From NCBI RefSeq assembly GCF_000019685.1, contig NC_011229.1, forward strand, positions 186,001 to 250,000: a DNA stretch of 64,000 nucleotides, given 5' to 3'. This document shows, piece after piece, positions 19,828 to 30,306 of the stretch (positions within the stretch are counted from its first letter, which is position 1; every line of letters begins with the position of its first letter). Made by a program: the position numbers and the translations under genes. The notes beneath the pieces are model-generated. The model made no database searches, was not told the origin of the DNA, and was given only the letters and a program-made list of their open reading frames with translations. This DNA comes from Borrelia duttonii Ly (GTDB lineage Bacteria > Spirochaetota > Spirochaetia > Borreliales > Borreliaceae).

Positions 19828-21814
19828 AATTGCATACTTACTTAAAATAAATGATATTGATAAATTAAAAAATATTTTCAAAAAAACTGTAGATAATACT
19901 TATCAAGATGACATTCAAAAAAAATTAATATTTAAATCTCTTGAAATATCAGAGCAATTACACTACGGACAATATAGAGAGAGCAAAGAACCATATGTAA
20001 TTCACCCAATAATGGTTGCACTATTTCTTATAAAATTTCAGTTGGATTTTAAAACAATAATAGCTGGTTTATTACATGATGTTTTAGAAGACACAAGTGT
20101 TCAAAAAGAAGAAATCATTAAAGAATTTGATCAAGAAGTTTTCAGTTTAATTGATGGGGTAACCAAAATTCATGATTTGCACAATAAAACAAGAGCAATC
20201 AAAGAAGCAAATACAATCTCAAAAATGTTTTTTGCAATGACTCATGACATTAGAATAATAATAATAAAACTTGCAGATAAATTACATAACATGGCAACGC
20301 TTTCTCACTTACCTAAAAATCGAAGAGAAAGAATTGCAAGAGATTGTCTTGCAACTTACGTACCAATTGCAGAAAGACTTGGTATCTCATCTCTTAAAAT
20401 ATATCTTGAAGATTTATCATTAAAATATCTTTATCCAAAAGAATATAAAGAAATAAAAAATTTTTTATCCGCAACAAAAATAGAAAGAGAAAAAAAATTA
20501 TATAAAGGAAAATTAATAATAGAAAAAGAACTCAAAAAAATTGGAATTGACGTCACAATCACAGTGCGTTCAAAACATTTTTACTCAATATTTAGAAAAA
20601 TGAAAACAAGAAATAACAATATTTCTCAAATTTTTGATACTTTGGGAATAAGAATAATTTGCAAGAAACAAAAAGAATGTTACGAAATACTAGAAATCGT
20701 ACATAAAGTTTGGAAACCAATACCTGGAAGACTTAAAGACTATATAGCCATTCCTAAAGAAAATAAATATCAATCTCTACATACAACTGTCAGAATACCT
20801 GAAGATAATCAATTAATCGAAATACAAATTAGAACAGAAGAAATGGATAAAATTGCAAAATATGGTGTTGCTGCCCACTGGCTTTATAAAGAACAAGTTG
20901 AATTAAAAGCTGATGATATATCATTTATCAATCGAATTAAAAAATGGCAACAAGAATCGGCCAATAAAAATCAATACTCAATGCACGATATACATAAGGA
21001 ACTTCTAAATACATTTATATATGTCTATACACCAGAAGGAGAAATAGTCGAACTTCCATTTGGTTCAAACTCAATTGACTTTGCATATACAATACATACA
21101 GATATTGGGGATCAAGCACTTTATGCAAAAATCAATGGCAAAATTAGTTCATTAACCAAACCATTAAAAAACGAACAAATTGTTGAAATATTCACATCTG
21201 AAGAAGCAAAACCTGATGTAATTTGGTTAAATAGCGTTAGAACAAAAAAAGCACGTTCAAAAATTAGATCTTGGCTTAACAAAAATGACAATACAATATT
21301 TGTAGACAATAACATAATTGCATATTTGATTGGAGAAAATAAAGAACAAAAAAGACTATTTAGTCTATTTAAATCTCTAACAAAATCTAAACTCAAAAGC
21401 ATTACAACAGCTTCTGATTGTAACCCATTAACAGGTGAAGATATTATTGGTTTAATACAAAAAGATACAATCGTGGTTCATAAAGAAAATTGTAAAGAAA
21501 TCACATATCAGAAAAAAAACCATCTGGTAGAAGTAGAATGGGAAGCAACACCAACAAGGAAAGTGTATCATATTATAATATTTTTAAAAAATTTAAAAGA
21601 TCTCTTTAATTACCTAGATAATCTCTTTACAACATTTGATGTAAGACTTATTAGTGAAAAAATAGAAGACTGTGGAAATGGACACGGAATAATAAATATT
21701 ATAATATTATCAAACCATAAAAATGTATCAATGATTTTTAATTCACTTAAAGAAAATCCTAATGTACTTCAAATAATGCAAGTGGAAGAAGACATAAAAA
21801 ACTATGACAATTAA
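19811..21814 (+). CDS. rel: Bifunctional (p)ppGpp synthetase/hydrolase (Rel)
   Basis: Rel makes and breaks the stringent-response alarmone. The 667-residue protein has an N-terminal HD hydrolase domain (HPIMVALFL, LLHDVLEDT, LADKLHNMATL), a synthetase domain with GRLKDYIAIPKENKYQSLHT, a TGS domain (VYTPEGEIVELPFGSNSIDFAY) and a C-terminal ACT-like region. With both domains present it is likely the single Rel enzyme of the cell, as known for B. burgdorferi. The ATG has AAGGA six bases upstream and lies inside the end of prmC. Confidence 0.93.
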   Translation: MIQVYEIAYLLKINDIDKLKNIFKKTVDNTYQDDIQKKLIFKSLEISEQLHYGQYRESKEPYVIHPIMVALFLIKFQLDFKTIIAGLLHDVLEDTSVQKEEIIKEFDQEVFSLIDGVTKIHDLHNKTRAIKEANTISKMFFAMTHDIRIIIIKLADKLHNMATLSHLPKNRRERIARDCLATYVPIAERLGISSLKIYLEDLSLKYLYPKEYKEIKNFLSATKIEREKKLYKGKLIIEKELKKIGIDVTITVRSKHFYSIFRKMKTRNNNISQIFDTLGIRIICKKQKECYEILEIVHKVWKPIPGRLKDYIAIPKENKYQSLHTTVRIPEDNQLIEIQIRTEEMDKIAKYGVAAHWLYKEQVELKADDISFINRIKKWQQESANKNQYSMHDIHKELLNTFIYVYTPEGEIVELPFGSNSIDFAYTIHTDIGDQALYAKINGKISSLTKPLKNEQIVEIFTSEEAKPDVIWLNSVRTKKARSKIRSWLNKNDNTIFVDNNIIAYLIGENKEQKRLFSLFKSLTKSKLKSITTASDCNPLTGEDIIGLIQKDTIVVHKENCKEITYQKKNHLVEVEWEATPTRKVYHIIIFLKNLKDLFNYLDNLFTTFDVRLISEKIEDCGNGHGIINIIILSNHKNVSMIFNSLKENPNVLQIMQVEEDIKNYDN

Positions 21815-24047
21815 GATACTATTCTTAATTTTAATAAATATATCCATTTTACATAAAACAATAAACGCAGATGAAAGAAAACAATATAACGAACAAATAA
21901 TAACACATATTACAAAAATCAATATGCTAAATAAATCTTTAGATAAAATAGAAAGAATAAAAAACACGTATAATTATATAAAAAAATACTTTATAGAAAA
22001 TCACATTCAATATAAAGAACATTCACTCCAAGAAATTGGATTTATTGGATACTCACATAAAGCAATTCACACAAAAATAAAAGGAAAAGAAAAAACCATT
22101 TATAACATAATTATACCAATAGAAACACAATACAAGTTAAAAAATAATCTAGCAATTGCCATTGCTATTACATTAATAAATAATTTCAAGAACAAAGAAA
22201 TTAAAAACAGCATAAATATCTATTTTATAGAAGATGATTCACATAAACAAATATCAACAATAAATAGCAGATTATTATTAAACAGTAATACTTTTGAAAA
22301 AGATATAAATACAATATATTTAATGTTAAATGAAAATAAAAGAAACAACTTAATAGAATTTAAAAATCAATCAAATATAATAAACTCAAAAACAAATTTA
22401 AGTTTTTTAAAAAACTTCATAAAAACATTTGAAAATAATAAAGTAAATTTCAGCGTATCAAAAATAACAAATAAAAATATTAACGAAATATATAATTTAT
22501 ATCTAAAAGAAAAAATTCCAATTTTAATCATAAGCAACAATAGAGAACATTCTCTTTTAAAATATATAAAAGAAAATAATCCTTATGATATTTATAAAGC
22601 AATAGAAGAAACAATTAAAACTGAAAACAATATTCAAAATGAAGATACACTACACTATGTTATTATCAACACTATATTTAAAAAATGGATTATAAATGAA
22701 ATTACACTTATCATAGCGATATATGCCACTTATAACTTTATTATATTAATAATGATTATAAGATTCAAAAAAACCAGCATCATACTAAGAAAAACAAAAG
22801 AAAATTATCATAAAATTATAAAACTATTTTCTATATTGTTCCTAAGCTCATATCTTTCTATACTATTTACAAATAAAATGCTATTTGCATACGAAAATAT
22901 TATAGATTATGATATTATAAATCCAGTATATTTAGTAAATTTTTTTCTAACCTTATTTAACTTCAATCTAATATCCTACTTTGCATACAATTATAAAATA
23001 CATCTAAACTTAAAAGAACTTAAATACTTAGCAATATCAACTTCCATAGTTGAGTTTATCATAGTGTTATATATCAAAATAGAATTTATTTTAATAACTA
23101 TACTCAAGAATATATTAATACTAATGATTCCTAATAAAATAAAAATCTTAAAAAAATTAATAATAATATTCATTTGGGTAATAAATCTTATATTAATAAC
23201 ATCAATACAAACAACTTTAATGATATCAAGACCTATTGAACTAAGCTATTTTATAGCAATATCACTATTCTCAGCAATACTCGCCAATATTGTAGAACAT
23301 TTAAAACACAAAACTACAACAATAAAACAAGAATTTCAAAAATCAGAAAAGATCGAATTTATAATTCTTCTCTTAATAATTGCCATCATCATAATTTCAT
23401 ACGACATAGAAAAAATTGCAACAATAAAAATATCCCAAACAATAAGCTTCCCAGAACATAAAAATGAAATTAATGTCAAATACTTACAAGACAACAAAAA
23501 TACAATTCAACTCTCAATAAAAGATCTCAATTTAAAATTAGATAAAAATCAAACACAAATAAAAAAGGAAACCAAAATACAAGAAAAATTAATAGACGTA
23601 TCTTTTCAAAAAATAGACGCAGCAGAGCGATCGATTTATACAATTAAAATCACCACAACAAAAATTGCAGAACAAATTCATTTGTACCTAGAAAATGCAT
23701 CTGAACTCATTGTATATCAAAGTAATACACCATACAAAATAGTATCTAACAATATAATATTCACAGCAAATAATATCAAAAGCAATATAACAAACATAAC
23801 CTTCACAATTAAGTGCAAAGAAGACATTAAATATAATGCTTTTGCCTACTTTGATACTAATAAAAATGAAGTCAAAATATACGATCAAAAAACAAAAAAA
23901 GAAATAAAAAATATCAATATAGATTATTCATACACAATCAAACATTCAGGAATACTTCCAAAATCATCAAAACAAGATTTAGACCCCTTTTTTAAACTTC
24001 AAAATGATAAAGAAATTGAAAAATTAAAAAATTTAAATTTAAACTAA
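21804..24047 (+). CDS. Large membrane protein with an extracytoplasmic N-terminal domain, possibly M28-peptidase-like
   Basis: The 747-residue product starts with a hydrophobic signal segment, then an extracytoplasmic domain to about residue 290, about eight or nine membrane helices from about 295 to 540, and a beta-rich C-terminal domain. The order in the N-terminal domain (YNIIIPIET..., AIAIAITLINNF, SINIYFIEDD) recalls M28 aminopeptidases followed by membrane helices, but the metal ligands are not visible, so it may be an inactive relative. It overlaps rel by 11 bases and shares its last four bases with ddl on the other strand. Confidence 0.6.
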   Translation: MTIKILFLILINISILHKTINADERKQYNEQIITHITKINMLNKSLDKIERIKNTYNYIKKYFIENHIQYKEHSLQEIGFIGYSHKAIHTKIKGKEKTIYNIIIPIETQYKLKNNLAIAIAITLINNFKNKEIKNSINIYFIEDDSHKQISTINSRLLLNSNTFEKDINTIYLMLNENKRNNLIEFKNQSNIINSKTNLSFLKNFIKTFENNKVNFSVSKITNKNINEIYNLYLKEKIPILIISNNREHSLLKYIKENNPYDIYKAIEETIKTENNIQNEDTLHYVIINTIFKKWIINEITLIIAIYATYNFIILIMIIRFKKTSIILRKTKENYHKIIKLFSILFLSSYLSILFTNKMLFAYENIIDYDIINPVYLVNFFLTLFNFNLISYFAYNYKIHLNLKELKYLAISTSIVEFIIVLYIKIEFILITILKNILILMIPNKIKILKKLIIIFIWVINLILITSIQTTLMISRPIELSYFIAISLFSAILANIVEHLKHKTTTIKQEFQKSEKIEFIILLLIIAIIIISYDIEKIATIKISQTISFPEHKNEINVKYLQDNKNTIQLSIKDLNLKLDKNQTQIKKETKIQEKLIDVSFQKIDAAERSIYTIKITTTKIAEQIHLYLENASELIVYQSNTPYKIVSNNIIFTANNIKSNITNITFTIKCKEDIKYNAFAYFDTNKNEVKIYDQKTKKEIKNINIDYSYTIKHSGILPKSSKQDLDPFFKLQNDKEIEKLKNLNLN

Positions 24048-25138
24048 CTCTCTAACCTAGTAAAATCAATTTTATCCTTACGCTTTTTATAACTCTCAAA
24101 AGCCAAAGTGATTAATTTATCAACCAAACTCTCATAACTAAGACCATCATGTTCACACATTTTAGCAAACATAGAAATATCTGTAAAACCTGGAATTGTA
24201 TTTACTTCATTAACATAGAGTAAATTGGTATCTTTTGATATCAAAAAATCAATCCTTGCCATGCCTCTAAGTTCCAAATATTTATAAGTTAAAAATGCAT
24301 ATTCTTTAATATCTAATAAATGTTTCATATCAAGATGAGCAGGGATATTAAACACAATTGAATCTCCAGGAACAGTAGAATACTTAGCATCATAATCATA
24401 AAATATAAAATCCTGCACAACAATTTCACCGGGTGTAAATATTTTAATCTGATCATTTCCAATAACAGCACATTCAATTTCTCTTGCTTTAATAAATTTT
24501 TCTACAACAACTGTCAAATCATATTCAAAAGCTTCTTCAATATATTTTTCAATCTGAGAAACATTATATGCAACATTAATTCCAATTGAAGAACCTAATA
24601 CAGAAGGCTTCACAATTACAGGATAATTTAATTTATTATTTATATCCTCTTTTATTCCCTCTTTATTTAAAATATAATCATCCTTTTTAAATCCAATAAA
24701 AGACACTACAGGAATATTAAAACTTTTAAGCAAAACCTTACAGAAATATTTATTAATAGAAATAGCACTTCCTAAAATACCAGCACCAACACAAGGAATA
24801 TCCATCATCTTTACAAATCCCTGAATAGCACCATCCTCACCTGTTCTTCCATGAATAATAGGAAATATAACATCTATCTCAAGAGATTTATTATTTACAA
24901 ATATCCCACAACCAGGAATAAAATTAACAATAGAAGTAGTATGTCTTTTAATCAATTCAGCGCTACTGGGAACAGAATCTAACAAATACCAAATTCCAGT
25001 AACTTTATCAACAAAAACCGAAAATACATTATACTTATCAAGTTTCAAAAGAGATGAATAAATCCCATAAGCAGATCTAAGAGAAATTTCATGTTCAAAA
25101 GAAACTCCTCCAAATATTAACATAAGATTTTTTTTCAT
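24044..25138 (-). CDS. ddl: D-alanine--D-alanine ligase
   Basis: Ddl joins two D-alanines for the peptidoglycan stem. The 364-residue protein has the opening LIFGGVSFEHEISLRSA, the ATP-grasp segments PVIVKPSVLGSSIGI and ARIDFLI, and ends with YVNEVNTIPGFTDISMF, matching the NEINTxPG family pattern. It lies four bases after murE, an arrangement that groups cell-wall genes. Its last bases overlap the convergent gene. Confidence 0.94.
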   Translation of the reverse strand: MKKNLMLIFGGVSFEHEISLRSAYGIYSSLLKLDKYNVFSVFVDKVTGIWYLLDSVPSSAELIKRHTTSIVNFIPGCGIFVNNKSLEIDVIFPIIHGRTGEDGAIQGFVKMMDIPCVGAGILGSAISINKYFCKVLLKSFNIPVVSFIGFKKDDYILNKEGIKEDINNKLNYPVIVKPSVLGSSIGINVAYNVSQIEKYIEEAFEYDLTVVVEKFIKAREIECAVIGNDQIKIFTPGEIVVQDFIFYDYDAKYSTVPGDSIVFNIPAHLDMKHLLDIKEYAFLTYKYLELRGMARIDFLISKDTNLLYVNEVNTIPGFTDISMFAKMCEHDGLSYESLVDKLITLAFESYKKRKDKIDFTRLES

Positions 25139-25142
25139 AACA

Positions 25143-26669
25143 CTAACCCCTATTTCCCAAACTTAAAATAATATCTTTAATAACCGCTTGTTCATCCCAA
25201 AAAATACTTTTATCTTTATAGATTATTGAACTTTCATGTCCCTTTCCAAGAGTAACCACCAAATCGTCACTACATGCAATATTTATTGCTTTTTCAATTG
25301 CACATTTTCTATCAGGAATAAAAAACAAATCTTTATTTAAGGTTTTTGTCACAATTCCTTCCGCAATATCTCTAATTATTTGCATAGAATCCTCACCTCT
25401 TGGATCCTCATCACAAAGTATTATTACATCTGAATACTCATCTGCAATTTCTCCCTGCAACCTTCTCTTAAGAATATCTCTCTCCCCAGCAGAACCAAAA
25501 ACAGAAATTAAACGCTTCTTTGCAAGTCGTTTAAATATAGGAAACATTTTAAGAAAAGCACCTGGGGTATGTGCATAATCAACAATTAAAGAAAAATCTT
25601 GGCCAAAATTAATATCTTGCATGCGTCCATAAAGACTCTCAATATTAATAAGCTTACAAATAAGTTTTGAAATATCAACATTCATAATTTGACTAACAAC
25701 AATTAAGGCAGCCATAACATTTTCAACATTAAAACTACCCGTCAAATTAACTCTAGCAGCATATTTAATTTTATTATGATAAAACTCAAATTCAGTAAAA
25801 CCCATTTGTTCATTAATCTTACTTATAAAAAAATCAGCCTTTTCATTTTTTAAACTATAGGTATAAGTCCTATTAATAGAATTCATAAACACAGAAAAAT
25901 GATTATCATCCATATTGATAATACCAAAACCACCATGAAAATTTGCAGAATAAAAAAGATTAAGCTTGGCTCTCAAATAATTCTGCATCGTACCATGAAA
26001 TTCAAGATGTTCATGACTGATATTAGTCAAAACAGCAACAGAATATTCAATATCAAGAAGCCTTGATGTCCTATCATCAAGACCATGAGAAGTTGATTCA
26101 ATAATAGCATATTCAACATTATTAGCAACCATTTTACTGAGAACTAAATGAATTTCTGTTGATTCTGGAGTAGACTGCCTATAGGGATTTTTCACTAAAG
26201 TACCACTTCCATCTTCAAGAAACACTGTTGAGATAAACCCAACTTTAGCACCCATAGATTTTAATAAAGTATAAATATAAAAACAAACAGAACTCTTACC
26301 ATCAGTTCCTGTAACACCAATAATTTTAAGCTTTTTTGAGGGCTCATCATAAAAAACATGAGCAAAATTTGACATAAATCTTTTTATATTACAAGGATCA
26401 ACTTTAATATACGTTACGTTGGAATCATAAAAATCAATATCATTAGTATGAACAATAACATTACTACCTCGTTGAATTGCTGATTCAATAAATTTTTGAC
26501 CATTAAAATGCAGCCCAGGAAGAGCAAAAAAAACGAAATTAAATGAAACACATCTTGAATCATATGCAAGTCCCAATATTTCCACTTCACAAGACCCTAT
26601 AATTTTCTGTATCAAATTTTGATTTAATCTAAATAAAACATCATTAAGTACTTTTCTATTCATATTCAT
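25143..26669 (-). CDS. murE: UDP-MurNAc-tripeptide synthetase MurE
   Basis: MurE adds the third residue of the peptidoglycan stem, which is L-ornithine in Borrelia (established). The 508-residue protein has the Mur ligase P-loop GVTGTDGKSS, the substrate segment STPES, and the DYAHTPGAF motif of the C-terminal region. The amino-acid recognition motif reads CDEDPRGED, unlike the DNPR of diaminopimelate-adding enzymes. A second ATG two codons in is possible. No strong ribosome binding site is visible. Confidence 0.93.
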   Translation of the reverse strand: MNMNRKVLNDVLFRLNQNLIQKIIGSCEVEILGLAYDSRCVSFNFVFFALPGLHFNGQKFIESAIQRGSNVIVHTNDIDFYDSNVTYIKVDPCNIKRFMSNFAHVFYDEPSKKLKIIGVTGTDGKSSVCFYIYTLLKSMGAKVGFISTVFLEDGSGTLVKNPYRQSTPESTEIHLVLSKMVANNVEYAIIESTSHGLDDRTSRLLDIEYSVAVLTNISHEHLEFHGTMQNYLRAKLNLFYSANFHGGFGIINMDDNHFSVFMNSINRTYTYSLKNEKADFFISKINEQMGFTEFEFYHNKIKYAARVNLTGSFNVENVMAALIVVSQIMNVDISKLICKLINIESLYGRMQDINFGQDFSLIVDYAHTPGAFLKMFPIFKRLAKKRLISVFGSAGERDILKRRLQGEIADEYSDVIILCDEDPRGEDSMQIIRDIAEGIVTKTLNKDLFFIPDRKCAIEKAINIACSDDLVVTLGKGHESSIIYKDKSIFWDEQAVIKDIILSLGNRG

Positions 26670-26813
26670 AAAGTTTACAAAAATAAAATTTATTTTTATA
26701 TAAAAATTTCAAAAGAGAATACCCAAAAAATCAATTATTATTTAAACTATAAAAGTGAAAAAAGACTGTTTACAATTCAAATATTTTTTTATAAACTAAC
26801 TAATGTTTCATAT

Positions 26814-26886
26814 GGCGCTGTACCCAAGTGGCTAAGGGAAAAGTCTGCAAAACTTTGATTCGCCGGTTCGAATCCGGTCGGCGCCT
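26814..26886 (+). tRNA. tRNA-Cys (GCA)
   Basis: The cloverleaf folds fully: acceptor stem GGCGCTG with CGGCGCC, anticodon GCA at 26847-26849, T-arm GCCGG TTCGAAT CCGGT, and discriminator T73, a known identity element of tRNA-Cys. CCA is not encoded. It is the only cysteine tRNA expected in a small genome. Confidence 0.97.
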
Positions 26887-26974
26887 TGTAAACAAGGCTT
26901 AAAGGTCAATGTGTTTTTTATAAAGGCAAACAAAATTAAAGACAATGATTTTAAGATAAATTAAAATAATAACT

Positions 26975-28216
26975 ATGTTAGAATTAATCATTATATTAAT
27001 ACTTATAATATTATCGGCAATTTTCTCAGCATCAGAAACAGCCTATACATCATTAAGCCTCATCCAACTTCAAGACATAAAGAAAAAAGGAAAATTAGGA
27101 ACAGTAGTATACAATTTATCACAAAACCCATCAAAACTCGTCACAACAATTTTAATTGGCAATAATATTGCTAATATAACAGCAAGCACTCTGACAACAA
27201 AATTTGTTCTTGATAAATATGGCAATAATTCTCTTGCATTCTCAACTGGAATCATAACAATAATAGTACTCATCTGTTCAGAAATATTTCCTAAACAGAT
27301 TGCAATCCTAAATAATGAGAGTATAGTCTTATATACCTCTATTTTTATTAAAACATTAACAATAATATTCACACCAGCAATATACATAATTAATGGAATA
27401 GTCAAAATTTTATTAAATCTATGCAAAATAACAACAAATCAAAAAATAACTAAAGATAGTATAAAAAATATGTTGTCTTTAGCAGAAAAATTAGGAATTT
27501 TAGAAAATGATGACAGAATATTCATGCAAAAAATGCTAAATATAGGAGAAGTTAGGGCATCTGAAATTATGACACATAGAACAGAAGTATTTTCGCTTTC
27601 AAGTACATCAAAATTAAAAGATAAAATTAAATTAATTAAAAAAGAAGGGTATTCAAGAATTCCCATATATAAAGGCCAAAATAGAGAACAAATAATAGGA
27701 ATCTTAATAACTAAAGATTTAATTGAAATAAGTAAAAAAAAACTTGAAAAAAATATTATTAAATTCATAAAACCTGCTGTTTTTGTACAGCAAAATAAAA
27801 GAATAAAAGACATATTAGACATCATGAGACAAAAACAAAAAATAATGGCAATTGTTATTGATGAGTACGGTGGATTTTCAGGAATACTCACAGTAGAAGA
27901 CATAATGGAAAAAATTTTCGGTGCAATATTTGATGAATATGATTTCGAAGAGAAAAAACAACTCATTACTAAAAAAGACGATAACATTTACTTAATATCA
28001 GGAGAAACAACATTTGATGAAATTGAAGAAACAGTGGGAATTAAAATTCAACATAAAGACTACATTAATACAATGGGAGGATACATCATGGACTTACTTG
28101 ACAAAATACCTACAAAAGGAGAACAGGTTAATACAGAACACGGAGAATATCTCATAGAAGAAATTCAAAACCATAAAATAAAAAAAATAACATTTAAAAA
28201 AATTCAAAAGGAATGA
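26975..28216 (+). CDS. DUF21/CBS-domain membrane protein (CorC/HlyC, TlyC-like)
   Basis: The 413-residue protein has an N-terminal DUF21 membrane domain of about four helices (ELIIILILIILSAIFSASETAYTS), two CBS domains in the middle (GILITKDLIE..., AIVIDEYGGFSGILTVEDIMEKIFG) and a C-terminal CorC/HlyC domain (INTMGGYIMDLLDKIPTKGEQV). Such proteins act in magnesium or other cation efflux; the old haemolysin name is not supported by sequence alone. It stands alone on the plus strand. Confidence 0.9.
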   Translation: MLELIIILILIILSAIFSASETAYTSLSLIQLQDIKKKGKLGTVVYNLSQNPSKLVTTILIGNNIANITASTLTTKFVLDKYGNNSLAFSTGIITIIVLICSEIFPKQIAILNNESIVLYTSIFIKTLTIIFTPAIYIINGIVKILLNLCKITTNQKITKDSIKNMLSLAEKLGILENDDRIFMQKMLNIGEVRASEIMTHRTEVFSLSSTSKLKDKIKLIKKEGYSRIPIYKGQNREQIIGILITKDLIEISKKKLEKNIIKFIKPAVFVQQNKRIKDILDIMRQKQKIMAIVIDEYGGFSGILTVEDIMEKIFGAIFDEYDFEEKKQLITKKDDNIYLISGETTFDEIEETVGIKIQHKDYINTMGGYIMDLLDKIPTKGEQVNTEHGEYLIEEIQNHKIKKITFKKIQKE

Positions 28217-28296
28217 ATATTTGGAAAAATTGTCTATTAAGTAAAGTTCAATGTAAACATAAAATACACCTTATAAAAAATATTAGGGGATTAATC

Positions 28297-28314
28297 ATGA
28301 AATACATATTTTAA
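28297..28314 (+). other. Five-codon reading frame upstream of hflK
   Basis: An AGGGGA sequence is followed by ATG AAA TAC ATA TTT TAA, ending 26 bases before the hflK start. It has the form of a leader peptide, but may be chance. Confidence 0.2.
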
Positions 28315-28340
28315 AATATAGTAATAAAAAGGGAGGAAAA

Positions 28341-29273
28341 ATGTTAAATAACATCTTAAATTTTTTTAACAAAACATATGAATATACTATAATTCTAATT
28401 GTATTAGTAATAATATTAATAATCACCATTTCAAATGTTTTCATTGTTGGACCATCTGATGAAGCGGTCATTCTTCGTCTTGGTAAATTAAATAGAATAC
28501 TTGAACCAGGAATACATATCAAAATTCCATTAATTGAAGAAAAATTAATTGTACCAGTAAAGATCATACAAGAAGTTAAATTTGGGTTTAATGCAAACAA
28601 CAATATGGTAATCAATCCAGATGAAGATGAAGGAATTATTATTACTGGAGACTTAAATATAATTAAGGTTGAATGGTTAGTGCAATATAAAATCAGTGAT
28701 CCATATTCTTTTATGTTCAAAGTAGAAGATCCAGAAAAAACCATAACAGATATTGCAAAAGCATCAATGAACAGATTAATTGGAGACAATACTATTTTTG
28801 AAATCATTAACGATAATAGGGTTGGTGTCACAGAAGGAGTAAGAGATTCTATGAATGAAATTATTAAAACATATAATTTAGGAATCGATATTATACAGGT
28901 ACAAATCAGAAATGCCATGCCACCAAAAGGAAAAGTTTATGAAGCATTTGAAGATGTTAATATTGCAATCCAAGATAAAAATAAATTTATAAATGAAGGG
29001 AAAAAAGAATTTAATCAAATTATTCCAAAAATCAGAGGTGAAGCACTCAAACTAATAGAAGAAGCTAAAGGATATAAAGAAAACAGAATAAATAGTGCAT
29101 TAGCCGAAACTGCCATATTTAATGCAATTCTAGATGCATACATAAAAGATCCAGAAATTACAAGAGAGCGAATATATAACGAAACAATGAAAGAAATTCT
29201 TGAAAATAAAGACAATATTGAAATTATTGACAAAAACTTAAAAAATTTCCTTCCATTTAAGGAGGTTAAGTAA
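28341..29273 (+). CDS. hflK: SPFH-domain membrane protein HflK
   Basis: HflK forms, with HflC, a large inner-membrane complex that surrounds and modulates FtsH. The 310-residue protein has one N-terminal membrane helix (IILIVLVIILIITISNVFIV) and a prohibitin/SPFH domain (GPSDEAVILRLGKLNRILEPGIHIKIPL in the family order). A strong GGGAGG precedes the ATG. hflC starts at the base after its stop. Confidence 0.92.
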   Translation: MLNNILNFFNKTYEYTIILIVLVIILIITISNVFIVGPSDEAVILRLGKLNRILEPGIHIKIPLIEEKLIVPVKIIQEVKFGFNANNNMVINPDEDEGIIITGDLNIIKVEWLVQYKISDPYSFMFKVEDPEKTITDIAKASMNRLIGDNTIFEIINDNRVGVTEGVRDSMNEIIKTYNLGIDIIQVQIRNAMPPKGKVYEAFEDVNIAIQDKNKFINEGKKEFNQIIPKIRGEALKLIEEAKGYKENRINSALAETAIFNAILDAYIKDPEITRERIYNETMKEILENKDNIEIIDKNLKNFLPFKEVK

Positions 29274-30245
29274 ATGAAATATATACTAAAATTTTTACTC
29301 TATTTTGCTAAGATTTTAGCTTTTACATTAATGTTCGGTTTAATATTATTAGCTATAACACAACCAATCTATATTTTAAAAGAAAATGAAATTTCAATAA
29401 CTACAAGACTCGGTAAAATTGAAAGAACAGAAAATACAGCTGGTCTTAAATATAAAATTCCATTTATTGAAAATGTACACATTTTTCCTAAATACATACT
29501 TAGATGGGATGGAGAACCTCAAAGAATTCCAACAGGAGGAGAAGAAAAACAATTAATCTGGATAGATACAACTGCTAGATGGAAAATTGTAGACATTAAT
29601 AAATTTTACACAGCAATTAAAACAATGTTTAGAGCTTCTATTATAATTAATGCAGCGATTGAACCTGCAGTAAGAGGTGTTATTGCAAAATATCCTTTAC
29701 TTGAAATTATAAGAAGTTCAAATGATCCCATTCAACGCCTATCTGATGGAATATTAACCCCACAAGACATTACAAATAATACAACCTATAAAATCACAAA
29801 AGGTCGAAAAATAATTGAAAACGAAATAATTGAAGTATCTAATCAAAATACAAAAGATATTGGAATTGAAATTGTAGATGTACTTATTAGAAAAATTGGT
29901 TATGATCCAAGTTTAATTGATTCCGTACACAACAGAATGATTTCAGAAAGGCAACAAGTAGCAGAAGAACAAAGAAGTATAGGAATTGCTGAGAAAACAG
30001 AAATTCTTGGTAGTATTGAAAAAGAAAAACTAAAACTATTAAGTGAAGCAAGGGCCGAAGCTGCTAAAATTAAAGCTGAAGGAGATAGTAAAGCTGCACA
30101 AATTTATGCAAATACCTACGGACAAAATACCGAATTTTATAAATTATGGCAATCACTAGAAAGTTATAAAATAACACTTAAAGATAAACGAAAAATATTT
30201 TCAACAGATATGGATTTTTTTAAATACTTACATCATACAAAATAA
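29274..30245 (+). CDS. hflC: SPFH-domain membrane protein HflC
   Basis: The 323-residue partner of HflK has one N-terminal membrane helix, an SPFH domain (ITTRLGKIERTENTAGLKYKIPF), and a C-terminal coiled-coil (RSIGIAEKTEILGSIEKEKLKLLSEARAEAAKIKAEG) typical of HflC. The ATG directly follows the hflK TAA; the AAGGAGG-like site lies inside the end of hflK. A hairpin terminator follows at 30307. Confidence 0.92.
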   Translation: MKYILKFLLYFAKILAFTLMFGLILLAITQPIYILKENEISITTRLGKIERTENTAGLKYKIPFIENVHIFPKYILRWDGEPQRIPTGGEEKQLIWIDTTARWKIVDINKFYTAIKTMFRASIIINAAIEPAVRGVIAKYPLLEIIRSSNDPIQRLSDGILTPQDITNNTTYKITKGRKIIENEIIEVSNQNTKDIGIEIVDVLIRKIGYDPSLIDSVHNRMISERQQVAEEQRSIGIAEKTEILGSIEKEKLKLLSEARAEAAKIKAEGDSKAAQIYANTYGQNTEFYKLWQSLESYKITLKDKRKIFSTDMDFFKYLHHTK

Positions 30246-30306
30246 AAAATTGGTTTCAATTGGTTAAAAATCAAAAGATAAATAAATATCAACAAAACAA
30301 ATTATA

